DNA of 45,690 nucleotides from Janibacter anophelis NBRC 107843. GTDB taxonomy: Bacteria; Actinomycetota; Actinomycetes; Actinomycetales; Dermatophilaceae. The notes beneath the pieces are model-generated. The model searched no databases and was not told where the DNA came from. It saw only the letters and a list, made by a program, of their open reading frames with translations. The DNA lies in the NCBI RefSeq assembly GCF_001570945.1, contig NZ_BCSQ01000027.1:1-45690 (forward strand), in the 5' to 3' direction. The stretch's first letter is position 1. Each line of letters starts with the position of its first letter. Of the stretch, positions 7,791 through 15,972 are shown in pieces. Both the position numbers and the translations under genes were made by a program.

Positions 7791-9707
7791 GTGACCACGG
7801 CATCCACGCACCCGCTCGTCGGCGAACTCGTCGACGGCCGGTACCGCGTGCTGCGCCACCTCGCCGACGGCGGGATGGCCACGGTCCTGCTCGCCACCGA
7901 CACGCGGCTCGACCGCGAGGTGGCCCTCAAGGTCATGCGCCCCGACCTCGCGGCCGACGAGACCTTCGTCGCGCGCTTCCGCCGCGAGGCGCGCTCGGCC
8001 GCGCGCCTCAGTCACCCCAACGTCGTCCCCGTGCTCGACCAGGGCGAGGACCGCGGCCGGGTCTGGCTCGCGATGGAGTACGTCGAAGGGAGGACCGCCC
8101 GGGCGGTCATCGACGCGGAGGGCGCGTTGACCCCGCGGGCAGCTCTCGACATCCTCGAGCCGGTCCTCACCGGGCTGGCCGTGGCGCACGAGGCCGGGTA
8201 CATCCACCGCGATGTCAAGCCGGAGAACGTGCTCATCGCCGACCGTGGCCCGGTGAGGGTCGCCGACTTCGGACTGGCCCGAGCGGTGACCTCGCAGACG
8301 ACGACGGCCGAGGACGGCGTGCTCTTCGGCACCGTCGCCTACCTCTCCCCCGAGCAGGTCGAGCGCGGCATCGCCGACGCCCGCAGTGACGTCTACGCCG
8401 CTGGGCTCATCCTCTTCGAGTTGCTCACCGGGCAGCGAGCGGTCGAGGGCGAGTCGCCGATCCACGTCGCCTTCCAGCACGTCCACGGTTCGCTGCCGGT
8501 GCCGTCGGAGGTCGTCGAGGACCTGCCCACCGAGCTGGACGACCTCGTCGCGCTGGCCACGCACCGCGACCCCGACGAGCGCCCTCTCGACGCCGGCGCC
8601 TACCTCGCCGAGCTGCAGCGCGTGCGCGCCGACCTGACGACCGCTCAGCTCGATCGACGCCCCACCGGTGCACGGGCGAGAGCTGCGACCGGAGCCGAGA
8701 CGGTCGCCCACCCCCGTCCCCGTCCGACGACCGCCATCACGCGGCCGGCCGCCGTGGCCGGCCTCGCGACGACCGCGGCGGCGGACGACGACCCGACGAG
8801 CCCGGCCACTCCCCCTTCGCGCCGACGACGTGGCCTCGGGGCCCTCGTGGCGCTGCTGCTCGCCGGGGCGCTGGCCGCCGGCGGTGGCTGGTGGTGGACC
8901 CAGATGGGTCCGGGCAGCAAGGTCCTGGTGCCCGAGCTGGCCGGCCAGCCGCAGCAGGACGTCGAGACCACGCTCGCCCAGTACGAGCTGTCGCTCACCG
9001 AGCAGACCGCCTTCGACGAGGCGGTGCCCAAGGGCGAGGCGATCACCTCCAACCCGCCGACCGGCACCGAGCTGGCCAAGGGCAGCGAGGTCACCGTCGT
9101 CTTCTCCAAGGGGCCCGAGCGCTACGAGGTCCCCGACCTCGCCGGCCGGACCACGGCGCAGGCCACGTCCGACCTCGAGGCCGAGCACCTCGTCGTCGGG
9201 ACGACGACCGAGTCCTGGCACGCCGAGGTGCCCGCGGGCCAGATCATCTCCTCGACGCCCGCTGCCGGCACGGAGCTCAAGCGGGACGCGGCCGTCGGCA
9301 TCGTCGTGTCCAAGGGACCGGAGCCGGTCGCCGTCCCCGTCGTCGCGGGCAAGACCGCTGCCGACGCGACGACCGCGATCGAGGCGGCCGGCCTCAAGGT
9401 GGCCCGGGCCGAGGACGCGTGGAGCTCGACCGTGGCCAAGGGCTCGGTCATCAGCCAGAGCCCCTCGACCGGCACCCTGCTGCCCGGCGAGACGGTGACG
9501 ATGACGGTCTCCAAGGGCCCCGAGATGGTCGCGGTGCCCGATGTCCAGGGCCTCACCCGGGCTGAGGCGACCAAGAAGCTGCAGGACGCCGGGTTCAAGG
9601 TGTCGGTGCAGAACTTCCTCGGCGCCCCGCTCGACGAGGTCCGCGCCTCGCGCCCCAGCGGCGGCACCGCCCCCAAGGGCTCGACCGTCACCATCCTGGT
9701 GGTCTGA
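7791..9707 (+). CDS. pknL: PASTA-domain Ser/Thr protein kinase (PknL/PknB type)
   Basis: A 638-residue membrane-spanning receptor kinase. The kinase domain covers about residues 15-280, with invariant lysine in VALKVM, the catalytic loop HRDVKPEN near 139 and DFGLARA near 158. After an Ala/Pro-rich juxtamembrane linker comes one transmembrane segment (LGALVALLLAGALAAGG, about 349-370). Four extracellular PASTA repeats follow, beginning near residues 380, 445, 512 and 580. These domains sense peptidoglycan fragments or lipid II in known homologues. I chose GTG 7791 over TTG 7785 because of the leaderless -10. Position next to the Rv2175c-like gene and before aroG matches mycobacterial pknL, though PASTA domains are more typical of PknB. 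Confidence 0.93.
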   Translation: MTTASTHPLVGELVDGRYRVLRHLADGGMATVLLATDTRLDREVALKVMRPDLAADETFVARFRREARSAARLSHPNVVPVLDQGEDRGRVWLAMEYVEGRTARAVIDAEGALTPRAALDILEPVLTGLAVAHEAGYIHRDVKPENVLIADRGPVRVADFGLARAVTSQTTTAEDGVLFGTVAYLSPEQVERGIADARSDVYAAGLILFELLTGQRAVEGESPIHVAFQHVHGSLPVPSEVVEDLPTELDDLVALATHRDPDERPLDAGAYLAELQRVRADLTTAQLDRRPTGARARAATGAETVAHPRPRPTTAITRPAAVAGLATTAAADDDPTSPATPPSRRRRGLGALVALLLAGALAAGGGWWWTQMGPGSKVLVPELAGQPQQDVETTLAQYELSLTEQTAFDEAVPKGEAITSNPPTGTELAKGSEVTVVFSKGPERYEVPDLAGRTTAQATSDLEAEHLVVGTTTESWHAEVPAGQIISSTPAAGTELKRDAAVGIVVSKGPEPVAVPVVAGKTAADATTAIEAAGLKVARAEDAWSSTVAKGSVISQSPSTGTLLPGETVTMTVSKGPEMVAVPDVQGLTRAEATKKLQDAGFKVSVQNFLGAPLDEVRASRPSGGTAPKGSTVTILVV

Positions 9708-10139
9708 GTGCCCTCGGCGGACGGGATCCTGCGCCGCTGGCTGCTGCCGGCCGCCCTGGCGGCTCTCGTCATCGGGGTGCTCGACGCGCTGTGGATCTCC
9801 CTCGTGGCAGGACCGCTCTACGCAGCCGAGCTCGGTGACCAACTGGCCGACCCGGTGGTCGGGTGGGCCGCAGCGATCTTCTACGTCGTCCACGTCGTCA
9901 GCGTCACGGTGCTGGCGATCCGACCGGCCCTCGATGCCGACTCACTGCGAGTGGCGGCGGTGCACGGCTTGGTGCTCGGGGTCGGCGCCTACGCGACCTT
10001 CGGGTTCACCAACCTCGCCGTCCTCGCCGACTGGACGCTGCTCCTGGCGGTGACGGACACCCTCTGGGGCGGCTTCCTCACCGCCACAGCCGCCGTCATC
10101 CCGGTGCGCATCCTGCGCCGCACGCGACACCGCGACTGA
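9708..10139 (+). CDS. DUF2177 family membrane protein
   Basis: A 143-residue integral membrane protein with four hydrophobic segments: LLPAALAALVIGVLDALWIS, the DPVVGWAAAIFYVVHVVSV region, GLVLGVGAYATFGFTNLAVL and LLLAVTDTLWGGFLTATAAV. The patterns D-x-x-W in helix 1, YATFGFTNLA and DTLWG are those of DUF2177. Its GTG start directly abuts the kinase stop codon (TGAGTG), so it is almost certainly co-translated with the kinase. The function of the family is unknown. Its 3' end faces the repeat-filled convergent gap. Confidence 0.82.
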   Translation: MPSADGILRRWLLPAALAALVIGVLDALWISLVAGPLYAAELGDQLADPVVGWAAAIFYVVHVVSVTVLAIRPALDADSLRVAAVHGLVLGVGAYATFGFTNLAVLADWTLLLAVTDTLWGGFLTATAAVIPVRILRRTRHRD

Positions 10140-10164
10140 ACCCGGCGCTTGGGCCCGGCCCCGT

Positions 10165-10239
10165 GTTGGCAAAGGGGACTCCTGGAACATGTGGTGGCCG
10201 ATTCAGCCACGAGATGCTCCAGGAGTCCCTTTTGCCAAC
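10165..10239. repeat. Long-loop inverted repeat (22-bp arms, 31-base loop)
   Basis: Arms 10165-10186 and 10218-10239 pair along 22 bases with one mismatch (core GACTCCTGGA/TCCAGGAGTC, ends GTTGGC/GCCAAC). The loop carries a small inner hairpin, GTGGC/GCCAC. It starts 25 bases after the DUF2177 stop and may act as its terminator. Confidence 0.85.
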
Positions 10240-10254
10240 GGGCGAGGACCCCTG

Positions 10255-10466
10255 CCGGAAGAAGGGCTGAGGTGGGACCCGTTCCGGACGAAGGGCTGGG
10301 GTGGGCCCCGGACGGACGAAGGGGTGAGGTCCGGCGCGACTCAAGGAAAAGCCCGGACTGCTCCCGCGACGCGACGTGCGTGCAAAAGTCGTCCGGGCTT
10401 TTCCCCAGCGCCGGGCCTCATCCCTTCGTCCGGAAGGACAAGGCCGAACCTCATCCCTGCGTCCGG
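10255..10466. repeat. Five-copy 18-bp motif array, three forward and two reverse
   Basis: Consensus CCGGACGAAGGGNTGAGG. Forward copies: 10255-10272, 10284-10301, 10312-10329. Reverse copies: 10416-10433, 10449-10466. Spacing is 29, 28 and 33 bases within the groups. The two groups flank the hairpin at 10345-10404, so the whole array is roughly symmetric. The motif contains the CGAAGGG core that is over-represented across the window. Confidence 0.75.
10345..10404. terminator. Inverted repeat, probable bidirectional terminator
   Basis: GGAAAAGCCCGGAC (10345-10358) pairs exactly with 10391-10404 across a 32-base loop. The A-rich start and T-rich end (GGGCTTTTCC) give a short U-tract on either strand, which fits termination for the convergent DUF2177 and aroG genes. 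Confidence 0.6.
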
Positions 10467-10494
10467 AAGGACAAGGACCCAGCCCACAAAACGA

Positions 10495-11844
10495 TCAGGC
10501 CCCCGAAAGCATCTCCGCGGTGAGGAACGCCAGCTCCAGGCTCTGCTGGTGGTTCAGCCGCGGGTCGCACACGCTCTCGTAGCGCTTGTTGAGGTCCTCG
10601 TCGAGGATCCGCTCGGCGCCACCGAGGCACTCGGTGACGTCGTTGCCGGTGAGCTCGACGTGCAGGCCGCCGGGGACGGTGCCGAGCGAGCGGTGCACCT
10701 CGAAGAACCCGCGCACCTCGTCGACGACGTCGTCGAAGTCGCGCGTCTTGAACCCGGAGGCGGACTCGAACGTGTTGCCGTGCATCGGGTCGCAGATCCA
10801 CGTGACCATCGCGCCGGAGTCGCGGACCTTTTCCACGATGCGCGGCATGGCCTCGCGGATCTTGCCGGCGCCCATCCGGGTGATGAAGGTCAGGCGGCCG
10901 GGCTCGCGGTGCGGGTCGAGCAGGTCGATGATCCGCAGCAGCTCGTCGGGGTCGGCCTTGTCGGAGACCTTCATCCCGATGGGGTTGCGGATCCGGCTGA
11001 CGAAGTCGAGGTGCGCGTGGTCGATCTGGCGGGTGCGCTCCCCGATCCACAGGAAGTGGCCGGAGGTGTCGTAGAGGTCGCCGGTGCGCGAGTCGATGCG
11101 CGTCATCGGGCGCTCGTAGTCGAGCAGCAGCGCCTCGTGCGCGGACCAGAACTCGGTGGCGCGCATCGCCTCGAAGTCGACGCCGCACGCGGCCATGAAG
11201 CGCATCGCCTTGTCGATCTCGCGGGCCAGGCCCTCATAGCGGCGGTTGGCCGCGTTGGAGACGAAGCCGACATTCCAGTCGTGCACCATGCGCAGGTCGG
11301 CGAAGCCACCCTGGGTGAAGGCCCGCACGAGGTTCAGCGTCGCGGCGCTCGTGTGGTACCCGCGCAGCAGGCGCTGCGGGTCGGGGTTGCGCGACTCGGG
11401 GGTGAACGCGAAGTCGTTGACCATGTCGCCGCGGTAGGCCGGCAGGGTCACGCCGTCACGGGTCTCGGTGTCCTTGCTGCGCGGCTTGGCGAACTGGCCG
11501 GCCATCCGGCCCATCTTCACCACGGGCATGCCCGCGCCGTAGGTGAGCACGGCCGCCATCTGGAGGACCGTCTTGATCCGGTCGCGGATGTTGTCGGCGG
11601 TGGCGTGGACGAAGGTCTCGGCGCAGTCGCCGCCCTGGAGCACGAAGGCCTCACCGACCGACGCGGCCGCCATGCGGTCGCGCAGGTTGTCGCACTCGCC
11701 GGCGAAGACCAGCGGTGGATAGGTCGCCAGCTGCGCCACGACGTCGTCGAGAGCACCACGGTCGGGCCAGCTCGGCTGCTGGGCCGCCGGGAGGTCACTG
11801 GTGATCGTGGCTGGGGACATCTGGGAGGGCACTGCGGTGGTCAC
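10495..11844 (-). CDS. aroG: Class II 3-deoxy-7-phosphoheptulonate synthase
   Basis: First enzyme of the shikimate pathway, condensing phosphoenolpyruvate with erythrose 4-phosphate to DAHP. The 449-residue length and sequence are those of the class II (plant/mycobacterial) type. Family hallmarks include VFAGECDNLRDRMA, LQGGDCAETF with the metal-binding cysteine, MGRMAGQFAKPRS, CDPMHGNTFES and the C-terminal HQQSLELAF. The start is GTG 11844, 6 bases after a TATCCT hexamer, so the mRNA is probably leaderless. It stands alone between the repeat-filled gap and the MacRS genes; the same DAHP synthase/MacRS/glucokinase clustering is known in Streptomyces. Confidence 0.96.
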   Translation of the reverse strand: MTTAVPSQMSPATITSDLPAAQQPSWPDRGALDDVVAQLATYPPLVFAGECDNLRDRMAAASVGEAFVLQGGDCAETFVHATADNIRDRIKTVLQMAAVLTYGAGMPVVKMGRMAGQFAKPRSKDTETRDGVTLPAYRGDMVNDFAFTPESRNPDPQRLLRGYHTSAATLNLVRAFTQGGFADLRMVHDWNVGFVSNAANRRYEGLAREIDKAMRFMAACGVDFEAMRATEFWSAHEALLLDYERPMTRIDSRTGDLYDTSGHFLWIGERTRQIDHAHLDFVSRIRNPIGMKVSDKADPDELLRIIDLLDPHREPGRLTFITRMGAGKIREAMPRIVEKVRDSGAMVTWICDPMHGNTFESASGFKTRDFDDVVDEVRGFFEVHRSLGTVPGGLHVELTGNDVTECLGGAERILDEDLNKRYESVCDPRLNHQQSLELAFLTAEMLSGA

Positions 11845-11850
11845 GCTCCA

Positions 11851-11856
11851 AGGATA
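11851..11856 (-). promoter_or_regulatory. Leaderless-type -10 of aroG
   Basis: On the minus strand TATCCT lies exactly 6 bases before the GTG start at 11844. No Shine-Dalgarno sequence intervenes. Confidence 0.6.
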
Positions 11857-11908
11857 GGCTGCGCCGCCCTTCGCCCCGTCATGCGTCCAACCACAGGACG
11901 AAGGGGGG

Positions 11909-12589
11909 TCACTCCGGCGCGTCGAGTCCCCGGCTGATCGCGAAGCGGGTCAGCTCCACGCGGTTGTGCAGGTGGAGCTTGCCGAGGATGTTCTGAACGT
12001 GGTTCTGCACGGTGCGGTGCGAGATGACGAGGTCGGCCGCGATCTCCTTGGCCGTCATGCCCATCGCGACGTAGCGCAGGATCTCGGTCTCGCGATCGGT
12101 GAGCTCGGGGACGGGCGAGGCCGCCTCGGCCGGGGCGGGCTCGGTGCGGGCCCGGGTGCTCATCTCGCGGAACTCGCCCAGCACGAGGCCGGCCAGGCCG
12201 GGGGTGAAGACGGCGTCCCCGGCCCCGGTCGCGGTCACCGCGTCGCGGATCTCGCCCGGGGAGGCGGACTTGACGAGGTAGCCGCTCGCGCCGGCCTTGA
12301 CGGCCGCGAGCACGTCACGCTCCTCGCCGCTGGCGGAGAGGATGAGCACACGGGTGCTGAGGTCGCTGATCGCGGTGCACACCTCGTCGCCGCGCAGCTG
12401 CGGCAGGTTGAGGTCGAGGACGAGCACGTCGGGCACGGTGGCGCGGGTGCGGGTCACCGCCGACGGGCCGTCGGCGGCGGTGCCGACGACGTCGAAGCCG
12501 GCCTCCTCCAGGTCACGGACGAGGGCGTCCCGCCACAGGGGGTGGTCGTCGGCGACGAGGACCGTCAGGGGCTTCGTGGGCTCGCTCAT
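11909..12589 (-). CDS. macR: LuxR-type response regulator, MacR-like
   Basis: A 226-residue NarL/FixJ-family regulator. The receiver domain (about 1-125) shows the acidic pair in VLVADDHPLWRDAL, the phospho-acceptor aspartate in DVLVLDLNLP near residue 55, and the lysine in YLVKSASP. The LuxR helix-turn-helix (about 160-220) reads TDRETEILRYVAMGMTAKEI then HRTVQNHVQNILGKL. Its ATG overlaps the stop of the sensor kinase gene by 4 bases. The pairing and neighbourhood (DAHP synthase, PlsC, ROK kinase) match MacRS of Streptomyces, which affects morphology and antibiotic production there. Direct targets in this organism are unknown. Confidence 0.9.
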   Translation of the reverse strand: MSEPTKPLTVLVADDHPLWRDALVRDLEEAGFDVVGTAADGPSAVTRTRATVPDVLVLDLNLPQLRGDEVCTAISDLSTRVLILSASGEERDVLAAVKAGASGYLVKSASPGEIRDAVTATGAGDAVFTPGLAGLVLGEFREMSTRARTEPAPAEAASPVPELTDRETEILRYVAMGMTAKEIAADLVISHRTVQNHVQNILGKLHLHNRVELTRFAISRGLDAPE

Positions 12590-13764
12590 GGGGTGGAGCC
12601 TGCCACGTCCGGCGTCGGGACGGTGAGGGTGACGGTCGTCCCGCCACCGGCGGGTGAGCGCCAGCTGGCGTCACCGCCGAGGTCGAGCATCCGGCCGCGG
12701 ATCGAGCTGCTCGCGCCGAGACGGCCCTCCTCGACGGCACGTACGAGCCGGTCGCCGTCCATGCCGACCCCGTTGTCCCGGATGACGACCTCGATACCCC
12801 GGTCATCGGCGTCGAGGAGCACCCACGCCCGGGCGCCGTCCCCGGCGTGCACCGCGACGTTGTCGAGGGCCGCGGCGACGGCGGCCTCGACCTCACGGGC
12901 CGTGTGCTCGGGCAGGCGGACGGGTCCGGCGGGCAGGACCACCTCGACGTCCGCCGAGCGAAGGGCGGCGAGCCCGGCCGCGAGGTCACGCACCTGGTCC
13001 TTCGCGGAGATGGCGTCCGCCGCGGGCTCGAAGCGGGTGATGAGGCTGCGCAGCGAGCGCTCCTGGTCGGCGGCGAGGTCGGCGAGGGCCTCCCCTTCGG
13101 CCCCGAGCGTGCGACCGCGTCGGTTGATCATCGCGAGCGCCTGCAGCACCCCGTCGTGGACCTGCCGCCCGATGCGCTCGCGCTCCGCGAGACGCTCGCT
13201 GACGGCGAGCGCCTGCTCGAGGCGCTTCTGGCTCTCACGGGCCAGCTGGACGGCCAGTCCGACGAGGATGCCGACGATGAAGAGCAGGAAGATGTTGTGC
13301 CAGGTCAGCTGCCCGGCCTCCTCCACCTGCACGAGGTTGGCGACGGAGATGACGGCGGCGCAGATGACCCCGCCGGGGATGCCGCTGAGCAAAGCACCGG
13401 CCATGACGGGCGAGGCCGCCCACACCCCGGGGACCGTGGAGATCCCGGCGCTGACCTCGGCCGCGGTGTACACCTCGCTCGTCAGCAGGATCCCGACGGA
13501 GGCGATGACCAGCTCGACGCCGATCGCCACCTTGGTCGGGCGCGGCAGCAGTGGGGCGATGATCGACCACGCGAGGGCCACCACCCCCCAGACCAGGATC
13601 GGCCACCAGTGGATGACGTGCTCGCGGTGGGTCCAGATGAGGATGCCGGCGTAGGTCAGCGAGACGAAGCGGTACAACGCCAGACCCCGGCCGCCGGCGC
13701 TGTCGATGAGCGGCGACGGGTTGTACTGGCGCCGCAGCGAGACCTCCCCCGGGTCGGGCAGCAC
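12586..13764 (-). CDS. macS: MacS-type sensor histidine kinase
   Basis: A 392-residue membrane sensor kinase. Several transmembrane helices occupy about residues 28-175 (for example PILVWGVVALAWSIIAPLL and NIFLLFIVGILVGLAVQLA). The HisKA_3 box ERERIGRQVHDGVLQALAMI follows near residue 200 with the phospho-histidine in HDGVLQ. The HATPase domain shows the N-box ALDNVAVHAG and the G-box VIRDNGVGMDG. Its stop overlaps the MacR-like gene start (ATGA). It starts 3 bases after the PlsC stop, so plsC-macS-macR form one minus-strand operon. No large extracellular sensor domain is present, so the signal is likely perceived in the membrane. Confidence 0.9.
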   Translation of the reverse strand: MLPDPGEVSLRRQYNPSPLIDSAGGRGLALYRFVSLTYAGILIWTHREHVIHWWPILVWGVVALAWSIIAPLLPRPTKVAIGVELVIASVGILLTSEVYTAAEVSAGISTVPGVWAASPVMAGALLSGIPGGVICAAVISVANLVQVEEAGQLTWHNIFLLFIVGILVGLAVQLARESQKRLEQALAVSERLAERERIGRQVHDGVLQALAMINRRGRTLGAEGEALADLAADQERSLRSLITRFEPAADAISAKDQVRDLAAGLAALRSADVEVVLPAGPVRLPEHTAREVEAAVAAALDNVAVHAGDGARAWVLLDADDRGIEVVIRDNGVGMDGDRLVRAVEEGRLGASSSIRGRMLDLGGDASWRSPAGGGTTVTLTVPTPDVAGSTP

Positions 13765-13767
13765 GGT

Positions 13768-14601
13768 CTACAACCCGTCCTTGGACTCCTCGGACCACGG
13801 GTCGGCCGGACGCTCCCCCGCGGCGGGGCTGCGGCCGTCACCCTCGAGGGCCTGCTCGAGCTCGGGCACGGCGCGACCGGGACGGGCGGCCTCCTGCAGC
13901 TCGCGGGCACGGCGCTTGGCCTTGGTGAGCAGCTTCTCCTTCATCGACGTGGCGTACATGTCGACGTACTCCTGGTCGGACAACTGCATCAGCTCGTACA
14001 TCAGCTCGTCGGTGATCGAGCGCAGGACGAATCGGTCGCCCTCCATCCCCTCGTACCGGGAGAAGTCGAGCGGTGTGCCGATCTTGATCCCGATTTGCCG
14101 GATGTTGGGGATCTTCTGCCCCGTCGGCTGGGCCTTGTCGGTGTCGATCATCGCGACGGGGATGACGGGCACACCCGCGGTCAGCGCCATCCGGGCGACA
14201 CCGGTGCGGCCGCGGTAGAGGCGCGAGTCGGGCGAGCGGGTCCCCTCCGGGTACAGACCGAGCAGGTCGCCCTGGGCGAGCACCTTGAGACCGGCGTTGA
14301 GCGCCGCCTCGCTCGCCTTGCCGCCACTGCGGTCGATGGGCAGCTGGCCCACGCCCCGCATGAACGTCGCGGTCAGCCAGCCCTTGAACCCCGGGCCGGT
14401 GAAGTAGTCCGACTTCGCGAGGAAGGTGACCCGCCGCTCGAGGGCGAGCGGCAGGAAGATCGAGTCGGAGAAGGACAGGTGGTTGCTGGCGAGGATCGCC
14501 GCGCCCTCCTCGGGGATGTTCTCCAGGCCCTCGACACGGGGTCGGAAGAGCACATTGAGCAGGGGCCCCAGGGCAACCCTCTTGAGAAACCAGTACAGCA
14601 C
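13768..14601 (-). CDS. plsC: 1-acylglycerol-3-phosphate O-acyltransferase
   Basis: Phospholipid-synthesis acyltransferase that acylates lysophosphatidic acid at the sn-2 position at the membrane. The acyltransferase motif NHLSFSDSIFLPLA (NHx4D) is near residue 40 and the substrate-binding LYPEGTRSPD near 115; GVPVIPVAMI is the usual third block. A hydrophobic N-terminus (VLYWFLKRVALGPLLNVLF) anchors it. GTG 14601 is chosen because a perfect GGAGGT lies 9 bases upstream. The longer frame starting at TTG 14625 would place that ribosome-binding site inside the gene. The C-terminal 50 residues are basic, then acidic and low in complexity. First gene of the plsC-macS-macR operon. Confidence 0.92.
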   Translation of the reverse strand: MLYWFLKRVALGPLLNVLFRPRVEGLENIPEEGAAILASNHLSFSDSIFLPLALERRVTFLAKSDYFTGPGFKGWLTATFMRGVGQLPIDRSGGKASEAALNAGLKVLAQGDLLGLYPEGTRSPDSRLYRGRTGVARMALTAGVPVIPVAMIDTDKAQPTGQKIPNIRQIGIKIGTPLDFSRYEGMEGDRFVLRSITDELMYELMQLSDQEYVDMYATSMKEKLLTKAKRRARELQEAARPGRAVPELEQALEGDGRSPAAGERPADPWSEESKDGL

Positions 14602-14711
14602 CGTCGCCTCACCTCCAGATCGCAAGCGAACTCTACGGTAAGGACGCCCGGCTCAGGGCATGGGAGGATGTCCATGAGGCGACGGCGACGACGAGGACGG
14701 GCGGAGCACCG

Positions 14712-15254
14712 ATGGTCGAGCGACAGCACCCGGACGACCGGGACGTCGACGCTGCCTTCGAGTCGATCATCGCCCGCTGGGACGACGACGTGCCGGAGGC
14801 GGAGCAGCCCGAGCACGACCGCCTCCCCGGCCCACTCGACACTCCGCCACGCGCTCCCCGGCAGAGCACCGGCGACGTGCGCGCCGCCCTGCCCCGCCCC
14901 CGCGAGGACGACCAGCGCGACCACGGCGTGCCGTGGCGGGTGGACCCGACCAACTCCGTCGCCGACGCTCTCATGGGCCAGGGCGAGACCCCCGGGTCAG
15001 CCGACGACGACGAGGGCTGGTCGCCGCCGGCGCCCGCCCCCCTTCCCCCGACGACCGATCACCTCTTCTGGGGCGCCCTGCTCGGCCTGGGGTTGGGCAT
15101 CCTCGGCATGCTGTGGCTCGCGCTCGCCCGCCCGGCCGTCGGCAGCTGGGTGACCTTCCTCGTCGGCGCCTCGATCATCGGCGGCTTCGTCTGTCTCGTG
15201 GTGCGACAGCCGCGCGACCGCGACGACGACCCCACCAACGGCGCCCGGGTCTGA
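14712..15254 (+). CDS. Small membrane protein of unknown function
   Basis: A 180-residue protein, not recognised. The first 115 residues are acidic, Pro-rich and probably disordered (DDRDVDAAFESIIARWDDD near the start). Two closely spaced membrane helices follow: HLFWGALLGLGLGILGMLWL and GSWVTFLVGASIIGGFVCLV, with a short basic/acidic tail. The start is ATG 14712 with GGAG upstream. It is transcribed divergently from plsC across a gap of about 110 bases, and its 3' end nearly meets the convergent EEP gene (10 bases). Confidence 0.65.
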   Translation: MVERQHPDDRDVDAAFESIIARWDDDVPEAEQPEHDRLPGPLDTPPRAPRQSTGDVRAALPRPREDDQRDHGVPWRVDPTNSVADALMGQGETPGSADDDEGWSPPAPAPLPPTTDHLFWGALLGLGLGILGMLWLALARPAVGSWVTFLVGASIIGGFVCLVVRQPRDRDDDPTNGARV

Positions 15255-15264
15255 CCCCCTTCGC

Positions 15265-15972
15265 TCACTCCCCCGAGCGCGGCACGGAGGGGTCGGGCAG
15301 GGGCTGGGTCTCGATGTCGACCCACACGGGCCGGTGGTCGGTCGCGGCCTTGAGGTCCTCCCACACCCACGGCACCTCCCGGTGCGGCAGCACCGTGACG
15401 TCGGGCGTGGCGAAGACGACGTCGAGCACCCGGTCCGGCTTCGCCGACGGATAGGTGGGCTCGAGCGGGCTCACCGGCTGCATCGACGCGCCGAAGAACT
15501 GCCAGGCGGCGCCGTCGGACTGCTCGTTGAGGTCGCCCGCGAGCACCGCGGGCCCGGGCTGGGCGGAGAGCCGGTCCATGATCGAGCGGGCGTGGACGAG
15601 GCGTTCGTCCGCGTCGAGGCTCAGGTGCACGCTCGCCACCGACACGGGAGCATGGCCGAAGGGGGCCACCCGGGTGACCGCGAAGCCGCGCCGGTCGCGC
15701 CACGTGCGCGCCGGGAGGCGGTGGTGGGTCACCGACAGCACGTTGGTGCGCAGGTTGGTCAGCACGCTCGTCTGCCCGGCCCTCTGGCTGCGACCGGACC
15801 ACACCAGACCGCACCGGTCGGCGAAGTCGGCGATGCGGTGGTTGACCGGACCGATCCAGGGCACCTCCTGCAGGCACAGCACGTCCGGGTCGATGACGCG
15901 GACCGTGCGGGCCAGCGCCGCGACGTCGTCCTGCAGGGCCCGCAGGTTGTACGAGGCGACCCGCAGGCTCAC
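15265..15972 (-). CDS. Endonuclease/exonuclease/phosphatase (EEP) family protein
   Basis: A 235-residue metal-dependent phosphohydrolase of the DNase I-like fold. Diagnostic motifs are SYNLRALQDD near the N-terminus, LCLQEVPW (metal-binding Glu), SVHLSLDADER, LAGDLNEQ (catalytic Asp/Asn) and the C-terminal DHRPVWVDI (catalytic His). There is no signal peptide, so it probably acts in the cytoplasm. The substrate (nucleic acid, phospholipid or sugar phosphate) cannot be told. The ATG overlaps the stop of the upstream ROK kinase by 4 bases (ATGA). It is the last gene of a seven-gene minus-strand operon. Confidence 0.85.
   Translation of the reverse strand: MSLRVASYNLRALQDDVAALARTVRVIDPDVLCLQEVPWIGPVNHRIADFADRCGLVWSGRSQRAGQTSVLTNLRTNVLSVTHHRLPARTWRDRRGFAVTRVAPFGHAPVSVASVHLSLDADERLVHARSIMDRLSAQPGPAVLAGDLNEQSDGAAWQFFGASMQPVSPLEPTYPSAKPDRVLDVVFATPDVTVLPHREVPWVWEDLKAATDHRPVWVDIETQPLPDPSVPRSGE

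Larger units (their letters stand above)
10140..10494. other. 355-base convergent gap filled with inverted repeats and a motif array
   Basis: No gene seen. The gap lies between the 3' ends of DUF2177 (plus) and aroG (minus). It contains a 75-base inverted repeat, a 60-base inverted repeat and five copies of an 18-bp motif, described separately. At least one hairpin probably terminates transcription from each side. Confidence 0.8.

Noticed and set aside
7662-9893. 743-codon minus-strand open frame opposite the PASTA kinase
   Set aside because: The plus strand encodes an unmistakable kinase with HRD, DFG and PASTA repeats; the reverse frame has no recognisable domain.
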